Below are positions 1-6,157 of a stretch of 6,364 nt of DNA, in pieces; position 1 is the first letter of the stretch; each line of letters opens with the position of its first letter. The stretch lies in assembly GCA_964480445.1 (NCBI GenBank), contig CAYZPB010000053.1:1-6364 (forward strand). The letters are read 5' to 3'. The translations under genes and the position numbers were made by a program. The notes under the pieces were generated by a model, which saw nothing but the letters and a program-made list of their open reading frames with translations, was not told the DNA's origin and searched no databases. This DNA comes from CAYZPB01 sp964480445 (GTDB lineage: Bacteria; Bacillota; Bacilli; Tepidibacillales; Tepidibacillaceae).

Positions 1-643
1 TATCCATTCGCAGAGTCCGGTTATCAGAACTAATTATACCTTTGGTAACAGTTTGGGAAAAGGCGTGCCCTAATGGGTTGCCAATCGCGATTGCTGTCTC
101 ACCAATTTGCAGATTGTTAGATTCTCCTAGCTCAGCAACTCCTTCAACATGCTCCTCATCAATTGCGATGATTGCTAAATCGGTCAATTGATCTGTTCCA
201 ACTAACTCACCCTTAACCCTCTCACCAGAACTTAAAATAATTTCAAGTTCTTTGGCGCCTACTACAACATGGTGGTTTGTTAGAACATAGCCCTTACCAT
301 CTTGAACTGTGAATACAAAGCCAGAACCCTCGCCAGCATCCACATCTTGTAACTGTGAATCCCATAAATAGTTTCTTTCCTGTATATTCACGACACCCAC
401 TACTGATGGTCTAACCTTCTTTACTGCTTCAATAACCGCCGAGTTATACTCCAGCACGTCCACATTTACTTCAGTTTTTATCCCATTTTCTTGTTCCACG
501 TAAGCTAGCTGTTCAACTAATGATTCTGGCAGTTCAAGGAAGCCCCCGCTTAGCGCGAGATAAAGGCCAAAAATCATGAGCAGAGCACCAATGATCGCTG
601 AGAAAAAAGCAAGAAAAAAGGTTGATATACCACTTCTGTTCAT
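1..643 (-). CDS. htrA: HtrA/DegP-family membrane-anchored serine protease (partial, 3' end missing)
   Basis: Trypsin-like surface protease of the HtrA family (HtrC/YycK of the Bacillus wal operon), which degrades misfolded or damaged proteins outside the membrane. I translated this by hand from the ATG at 643; it is open for 213 codons to the window edge. Residues about 8-30 form one hydrophobic membrane anchor, followed by a linker of about 40 residues. The protease domain starts near residue 66 and shows RPSVVGVV, the GSGF strand, the catalytic histidine in TNHHVV (H125), the catalytic aspartate in LTDLAII (D155), IGNPLG and TVTKGIISS. The catalytic serine (GNSGG) and any PDZ domain would lie beyond position 1, so activity cannot be confirmed here. 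The start is supported by an AGGAG ribosome binding site 8-9 bases upstream. It lies 24 bp after walJ with no sign of its own promoter, so it is probably the last or near-last gene of the wal operon. Confidence 0.93.
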   Translation of the reverse strand, partial: MNRSGISTFFLAFFSAIIGALLMIFGLYLALSGGFLELPESLVEQLAYVEQENGIKTEVNVDVLEYNSAVIEAVKKVRPSVVGVVNIQERNYLWDSQLQDVDAGEGSGFVFTVQDGKGYVLTNHHVVVGAKELEIILSSGERVKGELVGTDQLTDLAIIAIDEEHVEGVAELGESNNLQIGETAIAIGNPLGHAFSQTVTKGIISSDNRTLRMD

Positions 644-667
644 CTAAATCACTCCTATGTCTTTTGT

Positions 668-1462
668 TTATAATCCAATTATTTCTATATCAGTCGGTTG
701 ATCTGCATGAGTATCTAATATTTTCAACCTCTCATGATCAAGATTGTAACGTTGTAAAGTTTCAACAACCGTCAACCTTGCTAGATCAGGCTGGTTATTA
801 TCTTGACTGCGATGAAACAGATGAACACGCTTGGTGTTCTCTGTTATAAGATCTACCAGTGCATCTGCAGCAGCATCATTCGAGAGGTGCCCAAGATCGC
901 TTAGTATACGCATTTTAAGGGGCCAAGGGTATGAACCCATACGCAGCATCTCAACACAGTGATTAGCTTCGATAATAAAGGCGTGTGATCCACGAATGCG
1001 ATCTTTAATCGCGTTGCTTACATAGCCCAAGTCAGTTATGATGCTTAAATTATAATTATTTGCACTTACAGTGTAGCCTACAGGTTCAGCAGCATCATGA
1101 GAAACACCAAAGGATTCAACTTCTAAGCCACCTAGATCCTGCTTTCCTCCTGTATTTATAATTCTAATTAAGGATTTATCTATGTTGCCAACTATTTGAG
1201 GCAGATTACAAAAAGTGTTGTAATTCATATAAAGTGGAATTTTGAATTTTCTCGCAATTACACCGATTCCTCTCACGTGGTCATAGTGTTCGTGCGTGAC
1301 AAAAATTCCGTCCAGTTGTTCAATCATTATATTTATTTCAGCGAGCGATTCCTCTAGTTGGCGTCCACTAATCCCTGCATCGACTAAAATGTTTTTATTC
1401 TCTGTCCCAATATATATTGAGTTGCCAGTGCTTCCGCTTGCTAATACGCTATATTTTATCAA
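668..1462 (-). CDS. walJ: WalJ/YycJ metallo-beta-lactamase-fold hydrolase
   Basis: 264-residue cytoplasmic metallo-beta-lactamase-fold protein, the usual size of YycJ/WalJ. In Bacillus it is the distal wal gene; the family is described as a 5'-3' exonuclease and is linked to coordination of cell division with replication, but its substrate remains poorly defined. The N-terminus SVLASGSTGNS is the family signature. The metal-binding motif HEHYDH supplies H57, H59, D61 and H62; further likely ligands are H122 (SHDA), D144 (ITDLGY) and H192 (LGHLSN) or H217. WPLKMRILSD and DNNQPDLA match the conserved C-terminal region. Two positions look unusual to me: EANHC where I expect NHD, and FHRS where I expect HLS. 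The start is a TTG at 1462: it lies 6 bases after a perfect GGAGG and gives the family N-terminus, and no better ATG is present. Gap to yycI is 37 bp. No signal peptide. Confidence 0.95.
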   Translation of the reverse strand: MIKYSVLASGSTGNSIYIGTENKNILVDAGISGRQLEESLAEINIMIEQLDGIFVTHEHYDHVRGIGVIARKFKIPLYMNYNTFCNLPQIVGNIDKSLIRIINTGGKQDLGGLEVESFGVSHDAAEPVGYTVSANNYNLSIITDLGYVSNAIKDRIRGSHAFIIEANHCVEMLRMGSYPWPLKMRILSDLGHLSNDAAADALVDLITENTKRVHLFHRSQDNNQPDLARLTVVETLQRYNLDHERLKILDTHADQPTDIEIIGL

Positions 1463-1476
1463 ATTTATCCTCCAAC
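1460..1476 (-). promoter_or_regulatory. walJ ribosome binding site and TTG start
   Basis: The minus strand reads TTGGAGGATAAATTTG: a perfect GGAGG six bases before a TTG codon at 1460-1462. It decides the start of walJ, because no in-frame ATG with a usable site lies nearby and the protein from this TTG begins with the expected family N-terminus. Confidence 0.8.
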
Positions 1477-1499
1477 CATTTTCCCATCATACAAATAAT

Positions 1500-2219
1500 T
1501 TATCCTAATTTTAGCACGTTTTCACCTGTAATAGCATTTATATGTAAGACATTAATAATATCTTCAGACTTGTAAACAACACGCCAAACTGGTGGTATTT
1601 CATCTAAAATCGATTGAACTCCTTCTCCGTAATATCCCAGTGTTAACGACTCAATCTCTGAATTATTAGGTATTAACTGCAGGTCAATTGCACTTTTAAG
1701 GGCTTTTGTAGCAGAAATAATCTGCCGCCCAGCTCCCTCACCTACAACTTCAAGATAAACTTGCTTGTAGCGAAGCAGATCATTACCTGTTAAATCAACA
1801 GTCAGTCGTCCTCCAAATAGCGGAAAACCTGATTTTAACTGAGAGAAAACAATTTGCGTTCCTTCAATTGATTCTTGCTCACTGTAAGTAAACTCATTAA
1901 TATTTTTCACGGAATCCGTTAAAATTGAACTAATATTATTTTCTGTTATGTTATCATAATTTATAGAACTATACAGCAATTCTCCTTCGAAGGTAAGAAC
2001 ATTAGCACGGATAAAGTTCATAGTCTGTTTATCACTAGGTATGACGCCTGAAATTGTAATCCCATACTCTTCTAAGAGCTCAGATATTTCTTTCTCGCTC
2101 CCCTTATCCCAAAGTTGATAATCTGACTCATCATATTTCAAGTATAGTTGATAGCCTAGGAGCACATTTAGCATCAGAAATGCGATAATTAAGATAGTTT
2201 TCGTTTTCCCCCAATCCAT
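1500..2219 (-). CDS. yycI: YycI, membrane regulator of the WalK kinase
   Basis: 239-residue single-pass membrane protein of the YycI family; Bacillus YycI is somewhat longer (about 280). The N-terminus MDWGKTKTI followed by a hydrophobic helix (residues about 8-27, ending GYQL) is the characteristic family start. The rest should lie outside the cell: an N-terminal part rich in acidic residues, then a beta-rich half with GFPLFGGRLTVDL (131-143), and a PepSY-like C-terminus with PVWRVVY (210-216) and NAITGE (228-233). There are no cysteines, as expected for an extracytoplasmic domain. In Bacillus subtilis YycI and YycH form a complex with WalK through their membrane helices and restrain it; in Staphylococcus aureus they act as activators, so the sign here cannot be predicted. 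The ATG at 2219 follows an AAGGGGG ribosome binding site that overlaps the yycH stop codon, 13 bp separating the two genes, which suggests coupled translation. Confidence 0.93.
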   Translation of the reverse strand: MDWGKTKTILIIAFLMLNVLLGYQLYLKYDESDYQLWDKGSEKEISELLEEYGITISGVIPSDKQTMNFIRANVLTFEGELLYSSINYDNITENNISSILTDSVKNINEFTYSEQESIEGTQIVFSQLKSGFPLFGGRLTVDLTGNDLLRYKQVYLEVVGEGAGRQIISATKALKSAIDLQLIPNNSEIESLTLGYYGEGVQSILDEIPPVWRVVYKSEDIINVLHINAITGENVLKLG

Positions 2220-2232
2220 TTAGCCTACCCCC

Positions 2233-3540
2233 TTACTTAGCAGCAGCGATCATATATATCGATGCTTGGTCATATTCGATTAACCAGTATGGTTCTAATT
2301 CCAGACTGCCATCGGATTTTCTTAATATATAAAAAAGATTAATATCTCTAATCTGCTCTTCCTCAATCGCTATTTCCGCCAGAGACTCTAGCAGCTCGGG
2401 ACCAGACATATTTTTCTGTGCCTGCCTGGTAGTCTTTTCAACTAATAAAGTTGAACGTTTATAATTGCTAACTAAATTGTTATTTGCTTCTATCTGTATC
2501 TGCCCATACATTTCTTTTACTGTATAGATTGGGATTCCATCTATATATTTCGTGAAGCGAAAATCGACTTTTGTACCATTAAATTTATTATAAGCAGATG
2601 TGAGCAGATAATCTCCATCCCAACCACCGTGCTGATTAACAAATTTAACTGTCGCCGCTAGCTCCCTTTCCATATTAAACCTTAGTTGTTCCTCTAGCAC
2701 AGGTTGGTAAAAGCTGAAAGCATTTGTCTCATTATAATATTCTAAACTACTAATACCATCTGTATAATAAACTGTATCTTGATTGTCCCCAGAATAGAAG
2801 AGACGGACTGAGCTGGGAACAGAAAAAATCATCTGAATTACATTATTCTCGGAAAAGTTAAGACTTTTTTTGCTAATTCGATCAGCCACAAGTTCGTCTA
2901 CCGGCAGATAATAACCCTTCTCAACATTTATAGCATCCCCTATTACGCCGGATAGGTGATAGGAAAATCGTTGTTCGTCGTCTAACTCACTTAGATATTT
3001 ATCAATCAGCGGAGCTGTGTTAATAGTTCTTGCATAATAGACACGGTCCAATTCTTCAGAGATAAAATAAACTCCAACATCCTCCATGTCATCAGTAAAA
3101 AACCAGATGCGATCAATTGATGGCATGTATGTAAAGCCTGCAGTTAAATCAAAGATTGCTTTCAAAGTATTCGAGTCATGAGCTTGGGCGAAAACTAATT
3201 CTAAGCCATTTTTTTCGTTTCGCAGTTTATCCCAATCAATCTGTTCCTCAACAATAGCCGGAGTAAAGAAAGTAAACTTCTTCACTTCATTATAAATTAA
3301 ACTATAAAACGGATTGTTTCTATTTAAGAGAAAATGCGATTCATCAGCCGAGTGTACAATAATTTTTTCCGGGCTAACTACTTCCTCCAGCACTTTGTTG
3401 TCGCCTAAGGTAATTTGCGGGTAATATTCGGAAAGAGATTCACTGCTGCGATTAAAATCGAACATGTTAATGGCAGCTATTAATAGCAGGCTAAGAATAA
3501 CTAAAGAAACTAAAAGTATTGATTTAATCCTCTCCAACAT
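2233..3540 (-). CDS. yycH: YycH, membrane regulator of the WalK kinase
   Basis: 435-residue single-pass membrane protein of the YycH family (about 455 in Bacillus subtilis). The N-terminus MLERIKSI with a hydrophobic helix at about residues 7-26 acts as an uncleaved anchor; the remaining roughly 405 residues should be extracytoplasmic and contain no cysteine. Visible family features are YNEVKKF near 83-89, GGWDGDY (305-311), VDFRFTKYIDGIPIY (325-339) and a C-terminal ELEPYWLIEY (414-423). The GIPIY and PYWLIEY elements parallel GFPLF and PVWRVVY in YycI, in line with the known shared fold of the two proteins. Its role is to bind WalK together with YycI and adjust kinase activity. The ATG at 3538-3540 lies inside walK: the reading frames overlap by 17 bases and a strong GAGGAGG ribosome binding site is formed by the last walK codons. 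Sequence divergence in this family is high, so identification rests on N-terminus, motifs and operon position. Confidence 0.93.
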   Translation of the reverse strand: MLERIKSILLVSLVILSLLLIAAINMFDFNRSSESLSEYYPQITLGDNKVLEEVVSPEKIIVHSADESHFLLNRNNPFYSLIYNEVKKFTFFTPAIVEEQIDWDKLRNEKNGLELVFAQAHDSNTLKAIFDLTAGFTYMPSIDRIWFFTDDMEDVGVYFISEELDRVYYARTINTAPLIDKYLSELDDEQRFSYHLSGVIGDAINVEKGYYLPVDELVADRISKKSLNFSENNVIQMIFSVPSSVRLFYSGDNQDTVYYTDGISSLEYYNETNAFSFYQPVLEEQLRFNMERELAATVKFVNQHGGWDGDYLLTSAYNKFNGTKVDFRFTKYIDGIPIYTVKEMYGQIQIEANNNLVSNYKRSTLLVEKTTRQAQKNMSGPELLESLAEIAIEEEQIRDINLFYILRKSDGSLELEPYWLIEYDQASIYMIAAAK

Positions 3541-5311
3541 TCTTAACCGCCTCCTCGGTAATTGGTAAGTAAAAGCTGAATTTAGTGCCCTTACCTAGTT
3601 CGCTCTCAACATTTATGCCGCCCTGATGAGCCTTAATTATTTCGCGTGTAATCGCCAGACCTAAACCAGTCCCACCACGCTCACGAGAACGTGCCTTATC
3701 TACACGATAAAAACGCTCAAATAGAAACGACAGGTCTTCAGTTGGTATGCCAACGCCAGTATCAGTAATTTCCACATAAACCTTATCATCTGCAACATAG
3801 CTTATGATTTTAATCTCGCCGCCGGCTTCAGTATATTTTATTGCATTATAAATTAAGTTATTTAAAACCTGATCGATTTTGTCAGGGTCAATATAAAGTA
3901 AGGGCAGTTTTCCTTCTGCATGGTAAGTGCAAGTAATCTCTTTCTCCCGCAGCTTGATATTAAAGCGATCAATAACATCTTCAATTAGCGTAGAAATTGA
4001 TATGGTTGTAAGTTTAAGTTCTAAGACATCTCCTTCAATTCTAGATAGGGTCAAAAGATCATTAACTAGCCGCACCATGCGATCTGTCTCCTGATTGGCA
4101 ACTCTTATAAAATTAGTTGCTACTTTCTCATCTCTAATCGCGCCATCATTTAGGGCCTCAATATAGCTTTTGATTGTTGTTAGTGGCGTACGCAGTTCAT
4201 GTGATACATTCGCAACAAAATCTTTGCGCATCTGTTCATGTTTCTGCTCTTTGGTAACATCATATATTACGATAATCGTGCCAGTCTTTTCTTCATCGAG
4301 TTCAAGTTTATTATTAGTTAACTTCAGGATTCGATCTTGTACACCCTCTTGATGTCGACTGATAATTGTCTCCTCTTCTTCTGGAACATATGCCTCGCCT
4401 AAAATGGCACCGATGCGTTGATCGAGTAGATCTTCTTCTTCTATATTTAGAAGCTCAGTTGCACGTTGATTGATTAGAATTATTTTTTCATCCTTGTCTA
4501 AAGCGATAACACCATCACTCATATTACTTAGAATGCTCGCAAGTTTCTCTTTCTCTTCATTTAGTTGGTCGATTGTGTCACTAAGCTTAACTGCCATCAG
4601 ATTAAAAGTCTGTCCTAAATCACCAATTTCATCATCGCCATATATTACAACCTCTTGTTTATAATCACCGCGACTAATATTTTCTGCCTGTTCCTTAATC
4701 TCTTTAATTGGTTTAGTTATTGTTAGAGAAAGCAAATATCCCAAAATAACAGTTGCTATAAGAGCAATAAGAATTGCTGAAAATAAGATTCGGTTGATCT
4801 TGCCGATTGTTTCATAGACACTCTCAAGCGAGGCTTGTAAAAAAACAACGCCAATAACATTACCACCTTGTTTTACTGGCAACGCTAAATACTTTGTCCG
4901 CTCTCCATTTTCTGTGTTCACTCTTGTCGCTTCGCTGCGTGTCCCTAGTAAGGCTGAGTTAACCTCCGTTTGCGAAATCTTTTTGCCAATAATATTGGCT
5001 GATCGTTGTTCGGTTGTGCTAATTACCAGACCATTACGGTCCATAATAGAAACATCAACACCGCTAAGCGCAAACAAGTTGTTTACTAAAAGGTCAATCT
5101 CATCCTGATTAATAGTATCTTCACTTAAATAGCGTTCTAGGTTAACAGAGAGTAAGCCAGCCTGAGTTTCCAATGTGCTGTCAAAGTTATCTAAATAATA
5201 TTCGTCTGTTGCCTGAACGAAGTAGAGTCCAATAATTTGCATCGCAATCAAGGTAAGAAGGACATAAATAACAATCAGCTTCCACTGAATACTATTGAAA
5301 AAGCTCTTCAT
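3524..5311 (-). CDS. walK: WalK sensor histidine kinase (HAMP-PAS-HisKA-HATPase)
   Basis: 595-residue membrane histidine kinase, close to the 608-611 residues of Staphylococcus and Bacillus WalK. It phosphorylates WalR in response to cell-wall state. Order of domains: membrane helix 1 (about 11-31), extracellular PDC/Cache-like sensor domain (about 34-172), membrane helix 2 (about 175-197), HAMP (about 197-250, with TKPIKEI and DEIGDLG), a cytoplasmic PAS domain (about 255-355, NMSDGVIALD to VIYDVTK), dimerisation domain with phospho-acceptor H371 in SHELRTP, and the ATPase domain with N box N485/N489/K492, G1 box DTGVGI (517-522), F box FERFYR (531-536) and G2 box GGTGLGL (546-552). All catalytic motifs are intact. 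The PAS positions matching the S. aureus zinc ligands are N263, D266, Y350 and K354, so that metal site appears absent. ATG at 5311 follows AGAGGA at 9 bases; 18 bp separate it from walR and it overlaps yycH by 17. Confidence 0.97.
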   Translation of the reverse strand: MKSFFNSIQWKLIVIYVLLTLIAMQIIGLYFVQATDEYYLDNFDSTLETQAGLLSVNLERYLSEDTINQDEIDLLVNNLFALSGVDVSIMDRNGLVISTTEQRSANIIGKKISQTEVNSALLGTRSEATRVNTENGERTKYLALPVKQGGNVIGVVFLQASLESVYETIGKINRILFSAILIALIATVILGYLLSLTITKPIKEIKEQAENISRGDYKQEVVIYGDDEIGDLGQTFNLMAVKLSDTIDQLNEEKEKLASILSNMSDGVIALDKDEKIILINQRATELLNIEEEDLLDQRIGAILGEAYVPEEEETIISRHQEGVQDRILKLTNNKLELDEEKTGTIIVIYDVTKEQKHEQMRKDFVANVSHELRTPLTTIKSYIEALNDGAIRDEKVATNFIRVANQETDRMVRLVNDLLTLSRIEGDVLELKLTTISISTLIEDVIDRFNIKLREKEITCTYHAEGKLPLLYIDPDKIDQVLNNLIYNAIKYTEAGGEIKIISYVADDKVYVEITDTGVGIPTEDLSFLFERFYRVDKARSRERGGTGLGLAITREIIKAHQGGINVESELGKGTKFSFYLPITEEAVKNVGED

Positions 5312-5329
5312 TATGATGCTTCCTCTCTA

Positions 5330-6019
5330 TCAGGTTCTGTTAGCAAAGTAATAGCCTAGGCCGCGCTTAGTTATAATATACTCCGGATTACTTGGATCAT
5401 CCTCCACTTTTTCCCGTAGACGGCGAATAGTAACATCAACAGTGCGTTCATCGCCGAAGTAATCGTAACCCCAGACAGCCTGCAAAAGGTGTTCGCGCGT
5501 CAGAACAACTCCTTTTCTTCTGGCAAAATAACGCAGCAGTTCAAATTCACGATGCGTTAAGTTAAGTAGTTCCTCGCGTTTATGTACCTCATATGTTTTC
5601 TCATTAATCCTTATCTCGCCAACCTTTATGTCTGCCTCAGTATTTAAACTGTCATCAGTATGATAACGTCGCAAGAGTGCTTTGATCCGTGCCATTAATT
5701 CGCGATTAGAAAAGGGTTTGGTCACATAATCGTCCGCACCAATCTCTAAGCCAAAAACTGTATCAATCTCAGTATCTTTGGCAGTTAGCATAATGATTGG
5801 TTTGTTCCCAACTTTTCTTATCTCTTTACACACCTCAAAGCCATCTTTACTGGGTAACATTATATCCAGAAGGACTAAGTCTGGGTCGTGCTCTTCAAAT
5901 AATCTCAGCGCTTCGTTACCATCATAGGCCCTTATAACTTGGTATCCTTCCTTCTCCAAGCTAAACTTAATTATATCTGATATTAGTTTTTCGTCCTCTA
6001 CGACTAAAATCTTATACAC
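5330..6019 (-). CDS. walR: WalR response regulator (OmpR/PhoB family)
   Basis: DNA-binding response regulator of the essential WalRK pathway, which in Bacillus and Staphylococcus controls autolysins and cell-wall turnover. I place the start at the GTG at 6019, giving 229 residues: GAGGTG lies 6 bases upstream and the protein then begins MYKILVVEDEK as in the family. The longer reading from an ATG at 6064 adds 15 unrelated residues and lacks a ribosome binding site. Receiver domain 1-120: acidic pocket E8/D9, phospho-acceptor D52 in LLDIMLP, T79 and K101. T100 in DDYVTKPFS matches the threonine (T101 in Bacillus and Staphylococcus WalR) phosphorylated by PASTA-type Ser/Thr kinases. C-terminal winged helix, about 130-229: LTHREFELLRYFARR, VWGYDYFGDERTVDVTIRRLREK split over the recognition helix, and TKRGLGYYF. 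Tandem stops TGA TAG end the gene, 18 bp before walK. First gene of the operon. Confidence 0.97.
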   Translation of the reverse strand: MYKILVVEDEKLISDIIKFSLEKEGYQVIRAYDGNEALRLFEEHDPDLVLLDIMLPSKDGFEVCKEIRKVGNKPIIMLTAKDTEIDTVFGLEIGADDYVTKPFSNRELMARIKALLRRYHTDDSLNTEADIKVGEIRINEKTYEVHKREELLNLTHREFELLRYFARRKGVVLTREHLLQAVWGYDYFGDERTVDVTIRRLREKVEDDPSNPEYIITKRGLGYYFANRT

Positions 6020-6035
6020 TCGTTTCACCTCAATC
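6013..6035 (-). promoter_or_regulatory. walR ribosome binding site and GTG start
   Basis: On the minus strand GAGGTG (6026-6031) is followed by the six bases AAACGA and then GTG TAT AAG (GTG at 6017-6019). This spacing decides the walR start. Two in-frame ATG codons 18-21 bases further upstream (around 6035-6040) and one at 6064 have no purine-rich sequence before them. Confidence 0.8.
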
Positions 6036-6082
6036 ATCATAAATAGACAACTTAAGTTTATCACAGTTGTTATTATCTATAC
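6020..6082 (-). other. Inferred 5' untranslated leader of the wal operon
   Basis: If transcription starts about seven bases after the -10 box, the leader is about 62 bases. It holds a perfect 10-bp palindrome AACTTAAGTT (6049-6058) and no recognisable riboswitch or attenuator; there is no T tract after the palindrome. The transcription start is inferred, not visible directly. Confidence 0.45.
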
Positions 6083-6088
6083 TGCTTT

Positions 6089-6117
6089 ATTATAACAAGA
6101 TTTATGACAACAAAAAA
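6089..6117 (-). promoter_or_regulatory. Probable sigma-A promoter of the wal operon (extended -10)
   Basis: The minus strand carries TGTTATAAT (6089-6097), a perfect TATAAT -10 box with the TGn extension. Seventeen bases upstream the -35 position is occupied by TTTTTT (6112-6117), a poor hexamer, so the extended -10 probably provides most of the recognition. A better-looking TTGTCA (6105-6110) sits only 10 bases from the -10 box and cannot be its -35. The element lies between the terminator of the preceding gene and walR, the place where the operon promoter is expected. Confidence 0.7.
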
Positions 6118-6142
6118 GGTCGTTCATTAGTTGAACGACCTT
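6112..6142 (-). terminator. Rho-independent terminator of the M23 peptidase gene
   Basis: On the minus strand AAGGTCGTTCA (6132-6142), a five-base loop ACTAA and TGAACGACCTT (6116-6126) form a perfect 11-bp stem, followed by further T residues to 6112, six in a row including two from the stem. It begins 15 bp after the peptidase stop codon. The T tract is only on the minus-strand side, so it acts on leftward transcription. Confidence 0.9.
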
Positions 6143-6157
6143 AAAGACTTTTAACTA

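Noticed and set aside
622..849. Plus-strand open frame of 75 codons across the htrA-walJ junction
   Set aside because: It lies almost wholly antisense to walJ, has no ribosome binding site or family resemblance, and both minus-strand genes have clear motifs.
1463..1499. Possible internal promoter or terminator between yycI and walJ
   Set aside because: The 37-bp gap shows only the GGAGG site; no hairpin with T tract and no convincing -35/-10 pair.
1296..1508. Plus-strand open frame of 70 codons antisense to the walJ 5' end
   Set aside because: Low-complexity hydrophobic translation that mirrors walJ codons; nothing suggests a gene.
4170..5108. Three plus-strand open frames of 60-64 codons antisense to walK
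   Set aside because: Serine-rich shadow translations opposite a well-supported kinase; no start signals and no recognisable domain.
6049..6058. 10-bp palindrome AACTTAAGTT in the walR leader as an operator
   Set aside because: The symmetry stops at 10 bp, it is all A/T but two base pairs, and WalR binds direct repeats, so chance is a sufficient explanation.
6105..6110. TTGTCA as the -35 box of the walR promoter
   Set aside because: It resembles TTGACA but is only 10 bases from TATAAT, too close for sigma-A; no alternative -10 box stands at 16-18 bases downstream of it.
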